DNA of 55,077 nucleotides from Desulfobacterales bacterium (GCA_030066785.1 JASJAZ010000073.1:1-55077), one strand, 5' to 3'; positions 18,615 to 29,767 are shown, numbered from the stretch's first letter. Made by a program: numbers and translations. The notes: generated by a model from the letters alone, not told the origin.

Positions 18615-19541
18615 ATGCGAAAGAAGATTTCATTTTTCGTCGTTAATACTTCAGGTTCTCCGATCAGACAATTTGCGGCATCTGTGTGGTTTTTGCGGTT
18701 AGCGGCGCTTTCGGTTTTTGCATGCTTGGTATTATTTGGCTATATTGTTTACGATTATTATAATTTGAAAAGTGCTTTTTTCCATAGCCATAAACTTGAA
18801 AATCAAATTGCGGCGCAATTAAATGAAATTACCAATCAGCGGAATCAAATCCAAAACTTTGCCAATGAAATCAATTCTCTTAAAGGCAAATTAATCTCGC
18901 TCAACGGTTTTGAAAAGAAAATTCGGACCATTGCCAATATTGAGCAATCTGAAAATGAAAGCAACCTGTTCGGCATCGGGGGATCGATCCCAGAAGATCT
19001 GGATGCCAACATTGAGCTGGTTAAAAAACATAATAGCCTCATTCGGGAAATGCATGAGCAGGTGGGGCAATTAGAATTTGCTGCCAGTACACAGAAAAAA
19101 GGTTTTGAATCCCTCCTGAAATATCTACAGGATCAGCGCAACCTCTTGGCCGCTACCCCAGCCGTTCGTCCGACCCGCGGATGGGTGACATCACGGTTCG
19201 GTTATCGAATTTCACCTTTCACCGGACGGCGAGAATTTCATAAGGGCCTTGATATTGCGACCCGCAAGGGCACACCGATTATTGCTACGGCAGATGGCGT
19301 TGTCACCTATGCCGGCAATAAAGGCCTTTTAGGCAAAACTCTCGTGATTGACCACGGCCATGGAATGGTGACGCGCTATGGCCATTGCGATAAATTACTT
19401 AAAAAGGCTGGAACAAGGGTTAAACGCGGCGACTCTATCGCTACGATCGGCAATACGGGACGTAGCACAGGAAGCCACGTACACTATGAAGTACGCTTAA
19501 ACGGCGTTCCAGTGAATCCTGAAAAGTATATATTAAATTAA
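18615..19541 (+). CDS. Membrane-anchored M23 (LytM-type) peptidase
   Basis: A 308-residue protein with one transmembrane helix at about residues 23-45, a coiled-coil region (about 55-180) and a C-terminal M23 domain. The zinc residues are visible: HKGLD (H and D) and HVHYE near the end (HxH), plus the GHG motif between them. Such proteins are peptidoglycan endopeptidases or activators of amidases at the periplasmic face of the inner membrane. The full set of zinc ligands suggests it is active, unlike EnvC/NlpD. A gene of this type just upstream of secA occurs in several deltaproteobacterial genomes, to my knowledge. The ribosome binding site (GGGG region) is weak. Confidence 0.88.
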   Translation: MRKKISFFVVNTSGSPIRQFAASVWFLRLAALSVFACLVLFGYIVYDYYNLKSAFFHSHKLENQIAAQLNEITNQRNQIQNFANEINSLKGKLISLNGFEKKIRTIANIEQSENESNLFGIGGSIPEDLDANIELVKKHNSLIREMHEQVGQLEFAASTQKKGFESLLKYLQDQRNLLAATPAVRPTRGWVTSRFGYRISPFTGRREFHKGLDIATRKGTPIIATADGVVTYAGNKGLLGKTLVIDHGHGMVTRYGHCDKLLKKAGTRVKRGDSIATIGNTGRSTGSHVHYEVRLNGVPVNPEKYILN

Positions 19542-19747
19542 AACCATATATGGTCTAGATAAAAGTCGAAGAATTGGTAGCCGGGCAGCTTCGACTGCTC
19601 CCCGTCAGTTGTCTTAACTTCCATTAAAGAATTAAACTGCCAATTTTTACGTCTCCCTTTCCCTCTCGTGCTGAGCGTTTTAAACACATCGTTTATATCT
19701 TTGATTACTTTTTTTCCTTGAATGATTGCATCGGAGCGATTCATCAT
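19538..19747 (-). CDS. Possible small basic protein (69 aa), antisense between M23 gene and secA
   Basis: A minus-strand frame filling the gap between the M23 gene and secA. The start at 19747 has AAAGG about 8 nt upstream. The product is basic (a Lys/Arg cluster around residues 30-36) with an aromatic C-terminus, has no cysteines, and its composition looks protein-like. Its end overlaps the M23 stop codon by 4 nt. No family is recognised. It could be a chance ORF; the position between two likely co-transcribed genes counts against it. Confidence 0.3.
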   Translation of the reverse strand: MMNRSDAIIQGKKVIKDINDVFKTLSTRGKGRRKNWQFNSLMEVKTTDGEQSKLPGYQFFDFYLDHIWF

Positions 19748-19831
19748 AAGCATCACCTTTATTTTATTTAGATTTTCTATGTGTTATATTAAAAGCAAAT
19801 GGCCGAGGGTTTTTGAAGGAGTTGATAATAT

Positions 19832-22357
19832 ATGGTTCTGAATTTATTAACCAAAGTGTTTGGAAGCAAAAACGAACGCGAATTGAGACGTTTAAATCCG
19901 CTGGTGGAACAGATCAACACCAAAGAAGCGGATATGCAGGCATTAACTGATGATCAATTGCGCGACATTACCGGTCGTCTAAAGGAAAGATTGGACCAGG
20001 GTGAGCCTTTGGATGATTTAATACCGGAAGCGTTTGCAGCCGTTCGCGAAGCCTCTGCCCGCACCCTGAATATGCGCCACTTTGATGTTCAACTCATAGG
20101 CGGGATTGTTTTGCATAACGGCCAAATTGCCGAAATGAAAACCGGTGAAGGTAAAACCTTGGTGGCGACATTGCCGGCCTATTTGAATGCGCTTACCGGC
20201 AAAGGGGTGCACATTATCACTGTGAACGATTACCTTGCCCGTCGCGATACCGAATGGATGGGACAAATCTATAATTTCCTGGGCATGTCGGTGGGTACCA
20301 TTTTGCACGGTCTAACCGATGAAGAACGTAAAACAGCGTATTCCGCTGACATCACCTATGGCACCAACAATGAATTTGGATTTGATTATCTGCGCGATAA
20401 TATGAAGTTTCATGCGGACAGTCTGGTACAAGGCAATCTGAATTTCGCCATCGTAGACGAAGTCGACAGTATTTTAATTGACGAAGCCCGTACCCCATTG
20501 ATTATTTCTGGTCCGGCTGAAAAATCCACCGACCTTTACTATCAGGTCAATCATCTCATTCCCCGTCTCAATCGCGATCAAGATTACACCATTGATGAAA
20601 AGGCGCGTACTTCGGTGCTCACCGAAGAAGGGGTGGCGAATGCTGAAAGTATCCTGAAAATAGAGAATCTTTTTGATCCTAAATACATAGAACTGCTGCA
20701 TCATATCAATCAGGCACTGAAGGCTCATACCCTTTTCAAACGCGATGTCGATTATATTGTTAAAAATGGTGAAGTCATTATCGTCGATGAGTTTACCGGT
20801 CGGCTAATGCCCGGTCGCCGATATAGTGAGGGGTTGCACCAAGCGTTAGAGGCTAAAGAGGGAGTTAAAATAGAGAATGAAAACCAGACGTTGGCCTCCA
20901 TCACCTTTCAGAATTATTTTCGCATGTATACCAAATTGGCCGGTATGACCGGTACTGCCGATACGGAAGCCGCGGAATTTAAAAAAATCTATGATCTGGA
21001 TGTGGCGGTCATTCCCACCAATATGCAGATGATACGCCGCGATAACCCGGATGTAATATATAAAACCAAACGTGAAAAATATGAAGCTGCTCTGGATGAA
21101 ATTGTCGCGCTGCATCATAAAGGCCAACCTGTTTTGGTCGGCACGATTTCAATTGATGTTTCTGAGCAACTCAGCAAAAAGTTGAAAAAAAGGGGTATCA
21201 AACATTCGGTTCTGAATGCCAAGAATCATGAAAAAGAGGCGGAAATCATTGCCATGGCCGGCCAAATGGGGGCCGTCACCATTTCGACCAACATGGCGGG
21301 GCGTGGTACTGATATTGTATTGGGCGAGGGTGTGACGGATCTGGGGGGATTACATATCCTTGGCACGGAACGCCATGAAAGTCGTCGTATTGACAATCAG
21401 TTGCGAGGGCGATCAGGTCGCCAGGGAGACCCAGGTTCTTCCCGTTTTTATTTGTCCCTGGATGATGATTTACTGCGAATTTTTGGCGGCGAGCGCATTA
21501 CCGGGATTATGGAAAAACTCGGGATGCAGGAAGGTGAACCGATCGAGCACAACCTTATCAGCCGTGCCATCGAAAACGCCCAGACTCGGGTAGAGGGGCA
21601 CAACTTTGAAATACGCAAGCAACTCTTGGAATACGATGATGTCATGAATCAGCAGCGCGAAGTGATATACCGCCAGCGTCGCGAAGCACTGCAGGGTGAA
21701 AACCTACATGACACGTTTATTGAGATGATCCAAGAAAAAGCTGATGAAATTGCCGATCTTTTTTGGGCCGATAAGCCGATTGCAGAGGATTTCGATCTCA
21801 AAGGGCTGCAGGACGCAGTCTATAAGCAATTCAATCTCCGTTTTAACACTCTAAAACCTGAGAATATCGAAGAATTGGAACAGCAGGATTTAGCTCAGCA
21901 CATTTTCGATTCGGTCATTTCGGTGTATGAAGAAAGAGAAAATCTTATCGGTCCGGAAGATTTTAGACAGCTGGAACGTATGATCATGCTCCAGACGGTG
22001 GACAACCTTTGGAAAGATCATTTACTCAGCATGGATCATCTAAAAGAAGGCATCGGATTGCGCGGTTATGCACAACAGAACCCTTTGATTGTATATAAAA
22101 AAGAGGGGTTTGATATGTTTCAGGACATGATTGCCAGGATCAAAGAAGAAACCCTGGGAATATTATTTCGCATCCAGATCGCTGAGCCTGACCGTCTGGA
22201 TGATATGTGGCAGCCCCAAAAACAAAAAATGGTTTTTTCACACGGCAATGGCGGTGCTAAAAAGAAACCGGTACGGCGTGAACAGAAAAAGGTGGGGCGC
22301 AATGCGCCGTGTCCCTGCGGAAGCGGCAAAAAATATAAAAAATGTTGCGGTCGCTAA
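19832..22357 (+). CDS. secA: Preprotein translocase ATPase SecA
   Basis: Motor of the Sec pathway, pushing unfolded preproteins through SecYEG. The 841-residue product has Walker A MKTGEGKT with Lys108, the [20 protein letters not shown]-type box near residue 208, the helicase motif GRGTDI and [11 protein letters not shown], and a C-terminal SEC-C zinc motif [14 protein letters not shown]. The zinc motif binds SecB or membrane lipids in other bacteria. AAGGAG lies 10 nt before the ATG. The length is normal. It follows the M23 gene with a 290-nt gap. Confidence 0.97.
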   Translation: MVLNLLTKVFGSKNERELRRLNPLVEQINTKEADMQALTDDQLRDITGRLKERLDQGEPLDDLIPEAFAAVREASARTLNMRHFDVQLIGGIVLHNGQIAEMKTGEGKTLVATLPAYLNALTGKGVHIITVNDYLARRDTEWMGQIYNFLGMSVGTILHGLTDEERKTAYSADITYGTNNEFGFDYLRDNMKFHADSLVQGNLNFAIVDEVDSILIDEARTPLIISGPAEKSTDLYYQVNHLIPRLNRDQDYTIDEKARTSVLTEEGVANAESILKIENLFDPKYIELLHHINQALKAHTLFKRDVDYIVKNGEVIIVDEFTGRLMPGRRYSEGLHQALEAKEGVKIENENQTLASITFQNYFRMYTKLAGMTGTADTEAAEFKKIYDLDVAVIPTNMQMIRRDNPDVIYKTKREKYEAALDEIVALHHKGQPVLVGTISIDVSEQLSKKLKKRGIKHSVLNAKNHEKEAEIIAMAGQMGAVTISTNMAGRGTDIVLGEGVTDLGGLHILGTERHESRRIDNQLRGRSGRQGDPGSSRFYLSLDDDLLRIFGGERITGIMEKLGMQEGEPIEHNLISRAIENAQTRVEGHNFEIRKQLLEYDDVMNQQREVIYRQRREALQGENLHDTFIEMIQEKADEIADLFWADKPIAEDFDLKGLQDAVYKQFNLRFNTLKPENIEELEQQDLAQHIFDSVISVYEERENLIGPEDFRQLERMIMLQTVDNLWKDHLLSMDHLKEGIGLRGYAQQNPLIVYKKEGFDMFQDMIARIKEETLGILFRIQIAEPDRLDDMWQPQKQKMVFSHGNGGAKKKPVRREQKKVGRNAPCPCGSGKKYKKCCGR

Positions 22358-22479
22358 GCTTTGAAACCAGTCTTTACAAAACGCATTTGCAGTGATTATA
22401 TTTCTTTTTAATTGGTTGCCCCAGAGTCTATGCCTCTGATAACAAATATAATAACAAATAGTTATGGAGTTTTGCGGGC

Positions 22480-22794
22480 ATGAGTGAATATCACCCTGAT
22501 TCTGGGGAAGAGCTCGATTCCGAGGTTAGGGACGAACTTGACGAACCGCCTATGTACAGCGTTTTATTGCTGAATGATGATTACACGACGATGGAATTCG
22601 TCGTACAGGTCCTTATGTTCGTATTTAATAAAACTACAGAGGAAGCAACTCGTATCATGATGAATGTTCACAACAATGGTGTCGGACACTGTGGTACGTT
22701 CACATTTGAAATCGCGGAAACTAAAGTGGACATGGTTCATAAACTTGCCCGCGAAAACAACTTTCCTCTAAAATGCACTATGGAGAGGGAATAA
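22480..22794 (+). CDS. clpS: ATP-dependent Clp protease adaptor ClpS
   Basis: The N-recognin that binds destabilising N-terminal residues (Leu, Phe, Tyr, Trp) and hands substrates to ClpA. The 104-residue protein has an acidic, flexible N-terminus and the ClpS core with [12 protein letters not shown] near residues 29-40, which carries the Asn-Asp pair of the pocket, plus the conserved [10 protein letters not shown] region. GGAG precedes the ATG by 10 nt. clpA starts 3 nt after the stop, so the two are translationally coupled. Confidence 0.96.
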   Translation: MSEYHPDSGEELDSEVRDELDEPPMYSVLLLNDDYTTMEFVVQVLMFVFNKTTEEATRIMMNVHNNGVGHCGTFTFEIAETKVDMVHKLARENNFPLKCTMERE

Positions 22795-22797
22795 ACT

Positions 22798-25035
22798 ATG
22801 ATCAGCAAAGAATTGAGTGCGACATTGGGTTTTGCCGTTCGGGAAGCTAAAAAGCGACGACACGAATATGTTTGTCTGGAACACGTCCTTTACGCCATTT
22901 TGCACGACAGCACCGGCAGGGATATCATCGAAAGCTGTGGTGGCGATGCAGACAATCTTAAGCAGAATCTGGAAATCTTTTTTTCCGAACGGATGGAAAG
23001 CATCCCTGAAGGTAATGAGTATGTATTGCAACAGACCATCGGGTTTCAGCGGGTCATTCAGAGAGCCGTCAACCATGCTCGTTCGGCTGAAAAACTCGAA
23101 GTAGCGGTGGGTGATATACTGGCCTCTATCTTTCAAGAGAAAGATTCCAATGCCACTTATTTTCTGAGCAAAGAGGGCATTTCCCGACTTGATGTGCTCA
23201 ACTATATTTCCCACAATATTTCGAGGATGCCATCCAAAGAAGCGCCAGGTGGACTGATTGACACAGGCAAGGGTGAGAAGAAGAAAAAAACTGATCCACT
23301 GTCAGCGTTTACCATTGATCTGGTGCAACGAGCTAAATTGGGCAAATTGGACCCCTTAATTGGGCGTGAACTTGAATTGGAGCGTACCATTCAGGTGCTT
23401 TGCCGCCGGCGCAAAAACAATCCAGTATTCGTGGGGGAGCCAGGCGTGGGTAAAACTGCTATGGCTGAGGGCCTTGCGATTAAAATTCATGCGGGCACTA
23501 TTCCAGACATTCTGAAAGACATGCGGATTTACTCCTTGGATCTAGGGGCTTTGCTGGCCGGAACCAAATTTCGGGGCGATTTCGAGCAACGGCTCAAAGG
23601 GGTATTGGCGGCTCTGCAGAAAAAAACCAACAGTATTTTGTTTATTGATGAAATCCATACCATCGTCGGTGCCGGTGCAACCAGCAGCGGTTCCATGGAT
23701 GCCTCCAACATTCTTAAGCCGGCATTATCCACCGGTGAACTGCGTTGTATTGGATCCACAACTTATGAAGAGTATAAAAATCACTTTGAAAAAGACCGTG
23801 CCCTTTCGAGACGCTTTGAAAAAGTCGAAATTATGGAACCTACCATAGAACAATCTTATAAGATTCTTAAAGGGCTCAAATCATACTACGAAGATCATCA
23901 TAACATCACCTATACCGAACCGTCACTCAAAGCCGCGGTGGAATTGTCGGCCAAATATTTAAATGATCGCTATCTGCCGGATAAAGCGATTGATGTTATT
24001 GATGAAGCCGGTGCTTACGTGCGACTTTCGGGCTCCTCGCGGCGTAAAAAAATTCATCCCACTGATATCGAAAAAATTATTGCCAAAATGGCGCGCATTC
24101 CAAACCGCAACGTGACAACCTCTGATCGTGAGAAGTTGGCCGTTTTGAACGATGAGATTAAACGGGTCGTTTTCGGCCAAGATGAAGCCATACAATCCTT
24201 GGTGACATCGATAAAGCGATCCCGGGCCGGTTTAGGAACGCCGGAGCACCCCATTGGATCGTTTCTGTTTACCGGGCCTACCGGTGTCGGCAAAACCGAA
24301 GTTGCGCGTCAGATCGCTCGGATATTGGGTATCCAATTCATGCGATTTGATATGAGTGAGTATATGGAAAAGCACTCGGTGGCCCGCCTGATCGGGGCTC
24401 CGCCGGGCTATATTGGTTTTGATCAGGGGGGGCTGCTGACCGATGGCATTCGTAAACAACCATACAGCGTACTGTTACTGGATGAAATTGAAAAAGCACA
24501 TCCTGATCTTTACAACATTTTGCTGCAAGTGCTGGATCATGCCACCTTAACGGATAACAACGGTAAAAAGGCTGATTTTCGCAATGTCATTATCATCATG
24601 ACCTCCAATGCCGGAGCACGCGAGATGAGCTCACAAACCATCGGTTTTCGTGAAGCGCCCGATGAAACCCAATCCAAGGGCAAAAAAGCAATTGAGCAAT
24701 TCTTTAGTCCGGAATTTCGAAATCGTTTAGATTCAGTGATCACCTTTAATTCTTTAAGCGTTGAAATTATGGAATTAATTGTGGACAAATTTCTAGCAGA
24801 GCTCAATCAGCAACTGGCTGTTAAAAAGGTGGCATTAACCATTTCCCCCGCGGTCCGCACCTGGCTGGCCACTTCGGGGCACGACCCGAAATACGGCGCC
24901 CGGCCTTTGGGGCGTGTCATCCAGCAGGAAATTAAAAACACGATCTCTGATCAAATATTGTTTGGAGCGCTCGAAAAAGGCGGAACCGTTTTTGTCGATT
25001 TAAAAAACGAAGAATTGATCTTCGCTTACAATTAA
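22798..25035 (+). CDS. clpA: ATP-dependent Clp protease ATPase subunit ClpA
   Basis: Hexameric AAA+ unfoldase that feeds ClpP. The 745-residue protein has the N-domain (about 1-150), a first AAA+ module with Walker A GEPGVGKT at Lys219, and a second with GPTGVGKT at Lys499. The second Walker B is [12 protein letters not shown]. The absence of the long middle coiled-coil of ClpB, together with the adjacent clpS, identifies it as ClpA. No clpP is in the window. The clpS-clpA-aat order puts adaptor, unfoldase and the amino-acid transferase in one unit. Confidence 0.95.
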   Translation: MISKELSATLGFAVREAKKRRHEYVCLEHVLYAILHDSTGRDIIESCGGDADNLKQNLEIFFSERMESIPEGNEYVLQQTIGFQRVIQRAVNHARSAEKLEVAVGDILASIFQEKDSNATYFLSKEGISRLDVLNYISHNISRMPSKEAPGGLIDTGKGEKKKKTDPLSAFTIDLVQRAKLGKLDPLIGRELELERTIQVLCRRRKNNPVFVGEPGVGKTAMAEGLAIKIHAGTIPDILKDMRIYSLDLGALLAGTKFRGDFEQRLKGVLAALQKKTNSILFIDEIHTIVGAGATSSGSMDASNILKPALSTGELRCIGSTTYEEYKNHFEKDRALSRRFEKVEIMEPTIEQSYKILKGLKSYYEDHHNITYTEPSLKAAVELSAKYLNDRYLPDKAIDVIDEAGAYVRLSGSSRRKKIHPTDIEKIIAKMARIPNRNVTTSDREKLAVLNDEIKRVVFGQDEAIQSLVTSIKRSRAGLGTPEHPIGSFLFTGPTGVGKTEVARQIARILGIQFMRFDMSEYMEKHSVARLIGAPPGYIGFDQGGLLTDGIRKQPYSVLLLDEIEKAHPDLYNILLQVLDHATLTDNNGKKADFRNVIIIMTSNAGAREMSSQTIGFREAPDETQSKGKKAIEQFFSPEFRNRLDSVITFNSLSVEIMELIVDKFLAELNQQLAVKKVALTISPAVRTWLATSGHDPKYGARPLGRVIQQEIKNTISDQILFGALEKGGTVFVDLKNEELIFAYN

Positions 25036-25145
25036 ATCATTTGTTGCACTCAGACAAACACTATGCCTGGTGAAAAGTGGCATTTAGACCATTTGGTCTA
25101 AATCAGCTCAGCACCTTTTGCCATTTACGGCGACATCCGCGACCC

Positions 25146-25832
25146 ATGCCGGTTTTTTCCCTCTCTGCCTCACAAATTGTTTTTCCTTCGCCCCACCTGG
25201 CACACCCTGATGGGTTGCTGGCCATCGGAGGTGATTTGAGTGTGCCACGTTTATTACAAGCCTATCGAATGGGCATTTTTCCGTGGTACTCAGCAAATGA
25301 ACCGATTCTATGGTGGAGTCCTGACCCTCGCTTGGTATTGTTGCCGCAAGAATTGCACGTCTCGCGCAGCTTAAAGAAGACAATCAAGCAAAACATTTTT
25401 GTGATTACCGCTGATAATGCTTTCGAAGATGTGATTGAACAATGTGCCGCCATCCGGCAGCACCGTGATGAAGGCACCTGGATTGTTAGCGAGATGATTG
25501 AAGCTTATACCAAGCTCCACCAGCTCGGCTTTGCCCACTCAGTAGAAGCTTGGTGCAACGGCGAATTGGTAGGTGGGTTGTATGGGGTTTCCCTGGGAAA
25601 ATGTTTTTTTGGCGAGTCCATGTTCACCAAGATAACCAATGCCTCCAAAGTTGCGTTTGTTACCTTGGCAGAATACTTAAAGACCCGTTCATTCGAATTA
25701 ATCGATTGTCAGGTGACCACTGATCATCTTATGCGTTTTGGTGCCAAAGAAATACCACGCCGCCGTTTTTTGAAGCTGCTTGACCATTCGCTGCAATTTC
25801 CAACCCTACAGGGAAAATGGCAAATGTCGTAA
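25146..25832 (+). CDS. aat: Leucyl/phenylalanyl-tRNA--protein transferase
   Basis: Transfers Leu or Phe from aminoacyl-tRNA to N-terminal Lys or Arg of proteins, creating a ClpS-recognised degron. The 228-residue product has the typical start SLSASQIVFPSPHLA-like block, DGLLAIGGDLS, the GIFPWY motif with WWSPDPR, and GVSLGKCFFGESMFT. The start at 25146 matches family N-termini; the frame stays open to a GTG at 25077, which would add 23 residues of unlikely composition. It lies 110 nt after clpA and completes the N-end rule branch. Confidence 0.95.
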   Translation: MPVFSLSASQIVFPSPHLAHPDGLLAIGGDLSVPRLLQAYRMGIFPWYSANEPILWWSPDPRLVLLPQELHVSRSLKKTIKQNIFVITADNAFEDVIEQCAAIRQHRDEGTWIVSEMIEAYTKLHQLGFAHSVEAWCNGELVGGLYGVSLGKCFFGESMFTKITNASKVAFVTLAEYLKTRSFELIDCQVTTDHLMRFGAKEIPRRRFLKLLDHSLQFPTLQGKWQMS

Positions 25833-26020
25833 TGGAATACGACTTCTACCCAGCCTGCCATGATCGGTTCGCAGTTGTTAAGCTACCTGCCGACGAATCG
25901 GTATGAATATTCAAGCTGCATTAAGGTTATTACGCCAGCGTTGTATCGCCTAATGTCAAATGCGGTATACGTTCGCGTGATTATTGTTAACGTTAGACCC
26001 TTGGCGGTAAATGCACGGGC

Positions 26021-26776
26021 TCATGCTGAAGTGCGATTGATCATGGAAGCCATATAACCAGCGCCAAAGCCGTTATCAATATTGACAACGGCCACATTGG
26101 AACTGCAGCTATTCAACATCGCAAATAGGGCCGTCAGGCCTCCGAAACTCACACCATACCCTATGCTGGTGGGCACAGCAATCACCGGGCGACTGACCAT
26201 GCCTGCCACGACACTGGGCAAGGCGCCTTCCATTCCTGCTACAACAATTAATACTGAGGCCTTTTCCAAAATATCGTGATAGCCTAGCAATCGGTGGATG
26301 CCGGCTACACCCACGTCAAAAATAGCCTTGGCTTCATTTCCCATGGTCTGGGCTGTTAACAGCGCTTCTTTGGCCACTGGAATATCGCTGGTACCAGCCG
26401 ATAGTACCGCGATGAGTCCTTTGCCAATAATGGATATGGGTCGCTTTTTTAAAACCAGTAGACGTGCTTCGGCGTCATACTCTGACTGGGGGAATTGTGT
26501 TTTGACGCTGATAGCTTTATCGGGATTGATGCGCGTAACAAGAATGATATTTTCCTGTTCAGACATTCTTTCCATAATGCCGATGATTTGTTCAGCAGTT
26601 TTGCCTTCGCCGAAAATGACTTCTGGAAAGCCCTTGCGAAGACTGCGCTGGTGATCAATGTGGGCATAATTGATATTTTCATAAGAAAGTGTGGTAAGTT
26701 TTTGGGCAGCCTGATCAACCGAAGTATTACCTTGGGCGACCGAGTCTAAGAGACGCTTAAGAGTGTCGAGATCCAT
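26021..26776 (-). CDS. larB: LarB-type nickel-pincer cofactor biosynthesis protein (PurE-related)
   Basis: LarB carboxylates and hydrolyses nicotinic acid adenine dinucleotide, the first step to the nickel-pincer nucleotide of lactate racemase and related enzymes. The 251-residue protein has an N-terminal helical region and a PurE-like carboxylase fold, with LSAGTSDIPVA at about residue 130 and the VVAGMEGALPSVVAG block near residue 190. The start at 26776 fits the family; an ATG four codons upstream is possible. LarC and LarE are not nearby. The name rests on family similarity; a PurE-like role is less likely given the architecture. Confidence 0.85.
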   Translation of the reverse strand: MDLDTLKRLLDSVAQGNTSVDQAAQKLTTLSYENINYAHIDHQRSLRKGFPEVIFGEGKTAEQIIGIMERMSEQENIILVTRINPDKAISVKTQFPQSEYDAEARLLVLKKRPISIIGKGLIAVLSAGTSDIPVAKEALLTAQTMGNEAKAIFDVGVAGIHRLLGYHDILEKASVLIVVAGMEGALPSVVAGMVSRPVIAVPTSIGYGVSFGGLTALFAMLNSCSSNVAVVNIDNGFGAGYMASMINRTSA

Positions 26777-27382
26777 AGTAACATCCATTTTTAAGAACAA
26801 TTGCAAAGATGTCTTAAACGAGATTTTTGTAGTTAGCCATCATTATATGGTCTTCGTGAAACCTGCTTACGTAGATTAGAAAGCGTAAAATATGCTAAAT
26901 GGTATTTGCTAATCGATAACGATCGATTCTGAAATGTATAATTGCACGTCGGATACGTCAAGATCATCGTTATCCAGCTTTTTTGCATCTGCAAAAAAAA
27001 CAGGCGGTTCCCAGCAAAGAACCGCCCGTTTTTTTGGTGAGTGGTTATGGAGGCTCTCACCTGAAATGAATTATGGGCAGCAATTGGTGTTGCAAGATCT
27101 GTACAACAATGACCAAAAAAAATTAAACAATTATTTTAACCGCTTATACAATTTGGTGAAATAAGCTGTTGGATATTTATGAAGTAACCTTCCTAAAATT
27201 ATGAGATTTATTTCCCAATGTTTCATTATAACAAAACAAAAATATTAGACTGACACAGGGCGAAAATTCGTAACACATCGTCCTAAAGGTGTTTTTAGCT
27301 GAAATTTTAAAAGTTGTTAAGAAAATGGCACCATTTATTGAAGAGCCCCCAAAAAAAGCGACCGGTACGGGCTGATATCCTA
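26777..27382. other. Intergenic region larB to the coiled-coil gene
   Basis: About 600 bases without a convincing gene. It contains the larB promoter region, a strong bidirectional terminator hairpin (27003-27026) and, just left of it, a second AT-rich hairpin around 26979-26998. TATAAT occurs at 26936-26941 on the plus strand without a convincing -35. A short plus-strand transcript ending at the terminator is possible but unproven. Confidence 0.45.
27003..27035. terminator. Bidirectional Rho-independent terminator
   Basis: Perfect 8-bp GC-rich stem (27003-27010 with 27019-27026), followed on the plus strand by a run of seven Ts after CG, and preceded by eight As, which become a T run for the minus strand. 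It can serve the minus-strand transcripts coming from guaA and the coiled-coil gene about 350 nt away. Confidence 0.8.
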
Positions 27383-28231
27383 TCATTGTAGATCTTGTTC
27401 TGAAATGGAGCCTGGTGTGGCGGGTGGTGGTGGTTGTGAAGTTGTTTTTGTTTGGATCTGTTTCGCTTTTACTTGGTCGATTTTTTTTTGAAGCGCAGCA
27501 ATTTTGGTTTCAAAGCGTCTGATAATGACGTCAAGCTGGTCTTGATTTTTCTTTTGGGCGCTGCGAATTGCCTGTGCCAACATCTGTTCATCCAGCTGAT
27601 TGTCAGCAATTGTATCCACTTCGGCAGACATGGTTTCGATATCGGTTTTCAGTTTAATCGCTCTGTCCGTCACACTGCGTAGCGCTCCGGCAACATCGGA
27701 GATTTCCTGTTGAATAGTTCGATCCAACGATTGAATATCGGTCATCATCTGATTCAAATCATCACGCATGGGTACGAGGGATTTGTTGAAGTTGGTGATC
27801 GCCTGTTTTAATTCTTTCCGATCCGATTTGGTGGATTTAATGCTTTTAATGCTTTTTTCAATACCAGTCAGTTTTTTGCTAAGATTGTTAATTTTGCCGT
27901 CGAAGGATTTCAAGTTTTGGCTGAATTCATCTTGAACCTGTGCATATTGCACTGATAGAGATGAAAACTTGGATGCTAAATCCTGTGAAATCGTTTGGGT
28001 TTGCTGGGCACCGGCACTTTGATAATTGAGTACTCGTCTTTTGATGTCAAGATAAGCGATAATGCAGATCACGGATATCAATACAGTGATAATGATGCCA
28101 AACAGGGTGACCCGTTGGCCTAGTTTTTCCACTTTCTGTTGTTGAATTTCTTGGACTTGCTCCCGGTATAAAGGATCCTCAAGTTCTTCGTCCAGATCGA
28201 TCTTAAAATCGGATGATTCTTTGTCACGCAT
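27383..28231 (-). CDS. Inner-membrane coiled-coil protein (282 aa), function unknown
   Basis: No family is recognised. The N-terminus is acidic and cytoplasmic (residues 1-35), followed by one transmembrane helix (about residues 42-62) and about 190 residues of Lys/Gln/Ser/Asp-rich heptad-like coiled coil; the tail is Pro/Thr/Gln-rich. The topology would place the coiled coil in the periplasm if the positive-inside rule holds (KRR follows the helix, so the reverse is also possible). It starts 6 nt after the guaA stop, so it is translated from the guaA message. What it does with GMP synthesis is not evident; co-transcription may only be incidental. Confidence 0.7.
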   Translation of the reverse strand: MRDKESSDFKIDLDEELEDPLYREQVQEIQQQKVEKLGQRVTLFGIIITVLISVICIIAYLDIKRRVLNYQSAGAQQTQTISQDLASKFSSLSVQYAQVQDEFSQNLKSFDGKINNLSKKLTGIEKSIKSIKSTKSDRKELKQAITNFNKSLVPMRDDLNQMMTDIQSLDRTIQQEISDVAGALRSVTDRAIKLKTDIETMSAEVDTIADNQLDEQMLAQAIRSAQKKNQDQLDVIIRRFETKIAALQKKIDQVKAKQIQTKTTSQPPPPATPGSISEQDLQ

Positions 28232-28237
28232 TTAATT

Positions 28238-29767
28238 TCATTCCCATTCTATGGTGCCAGGTGGTTTAGAGCTGATGTCGTAAACCACGCGGTTGATGCC
28301 ATCTACTTCGTTAATGATTCGGTTTGAAATTTGGCCCAAAAGTTTGTGTGGTAATTTAGCCCAATCCGCCGTCATGGCGTCTTTACTGGTGACAGCTCGA
28401 ATGGCCGCGATGCATTCATACGTGCGTTGATCGCCCATCACACCTACGGTTTTAAGCGGCAGCAATACGGCAAAAGATTGCCAGAGTCTCTTATAATAAC
28501 CATTTTTCCGTATTTCATCAAGCAGGACCGCATCTACTTCCCTTAGCAATTTCAATCGTTTGGCGGTGACTGCACCAATGACGCGTATGGCTAAGCCGGG
28601 TCCTGGAAATGGTTGCCGCCAGATCATTGCATCCGGTAAACCCAATTCCCGGCCCAGCACCCGGACCTCATCCTTAAACAAGTATTTGAGGGGCTCGATC
28701 AGCTTCAGTTTCATTTTTTTGGGCAATCCGCCCACGTTGTGATGCGATTTTATGACGGAAGTTGGTCCACCAAAGGCCGATACGGATTCGATTACATCCG
28801 GATACAGGGTGCCTTGGGCGATGAATTCAACCCCTTTTATTTTTTGGGCTTCGGCTTCAAACAGTTGGATAAACAGTTTGCCGATTATTTTCCGTTTTTT
28901 CTCCGGATCGATCACCCCTGTTAAGGCCTTTAAAAATTTCTGTTTAGCACTGACGAATCGAATATTAATGTGTAAATGTTTATTAAAAATACTTTTCAGT
29001 TTTAATGCTTCATCTTTACGCAGCAGGCCATTATCGACAAAAATGCATGTTAGATTTTTACCAATGGCTTTATGCAACAAGAGAGCGGTAACCGATGAAT
29101 CCACACCACCACTGAGGCCCAGAACAACATTTTTATCTTTGGCCGTATTGCGGATTTGAGCCACGGACTCTTTGGCAAAGTTTTTCATGGTCCAAGAACG
29201 TTTGCAACGGCAGACATCAAACAGAAAACTTCGCAACATGGCCTTGCCCTGAGGCGTATGGTGTACTTCTGGATGAAATTGAAGCCCGAACAGTTTTTGA
29301 CGTAAATTTGCCGTGGCAGCGATCGCGGTGTTTGGCGTGGATGCGGTGGTTTTAAAACCGTTGGGCAGTTTGACGATGGAATCCCCATGGCTCATCCAGC
29401 AATCCGTGGTTCGCGACACTTTCCTGAACAATGCACTACGGCTTTTAACCATTAACGGTGCAAAACCATACTCACGTTTTTGAGCCCGCTTAACGGTGCC
29501 GCCCAACGCACTAATCATGTACTGCATACCATAGCAGATTCCCAAAATGGGTATACCCAAGGTAAAGATCCGTTTATCAACCTTCGGACTGCCTTTGTCA
29601 TAGATGCTGGAGGGGCCCCCGGAAAGAATAATGCCTTCGGGGCGCAGTGCTGCAACTTTCTTAAAGGAAATGCTGGGTGGTTCTATTTGGCAGTAAACAT
29701 GGGCCTCGCGGACCCGGCGGGCAATAAGCTGATTATACTGGGATCCAAAATCAATTATGAGAATCAT
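28238..29767 (-). CDS. guaA: GMP synthase (glutamine-hydrolysing)
   Basis: Converts XMP to GMP with glutamine and ATP in the cytoplasm. The 509-residue protein has a class I glutamine amidotransferase domain with nucleophile Cys78 in GICYGMQ and the His/Glu pair in QFHPEVHH near residue 167, then the ATP pyrophosphatase domain with LSGGVDSS near residue 220 and the C-terminal dimerisation domain ending in PPGTIEWE, which is diagnostic for GuaA. Normal length. No guaB is in the window. The membrane coiled-coil gene follows after 6 nt. Confidence 0.96.
   Translation of the reverse strand: MILIIDFGSQYNQLIARRVREAHVYCQIEPPSISFKKVAALRPEGIILSGGPSSIYDKGSPKVDKRIFTLGIPILGICYGMQYMISALGGTVKRAQKREYGFAPLMVKSRSALFRKVSRTTDCWMSHGDSIVKLPNGFKTTASTPNTAIAATANLRQKLFGLQFHPEVHHTPQGKAMLRSFLFDVCRCKRSWTMKNFAKESVAQIRNTAKDKNVVLGLSGGVDSSVTALLLHKAIGKNLTCIFVDNGLLRKDEALKLKSIFNKHLHINIRFVSAKQKFLKALTGVIDPEKKRKIIGKLFIQLFEAEAQKIKGVEFIAQGTLYPDVIESVSAFGGPTSVIKSHHNVGGLPKKMKLKLIEPLKYLFKDEVRVLGRELGLPDAMIWRQPFPGPGLAIRVIGAVTAKRLKLLREVDAVLLDEIRKNGYYKRLWQSFAVLLPLKTVGVMGDQRTYECIAAIRAVTSKDAMTADWAKLPHKLLGQISNRIINEVDGINRVVYDISSKPPGTIEWE

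Noticed and set aside
25860-26057. Plus-strand ORF between aat and larB
   Set aside because: It runs into the end of larB on the opposite strand, lacks a ribosome binding site and has unremarkable composition.
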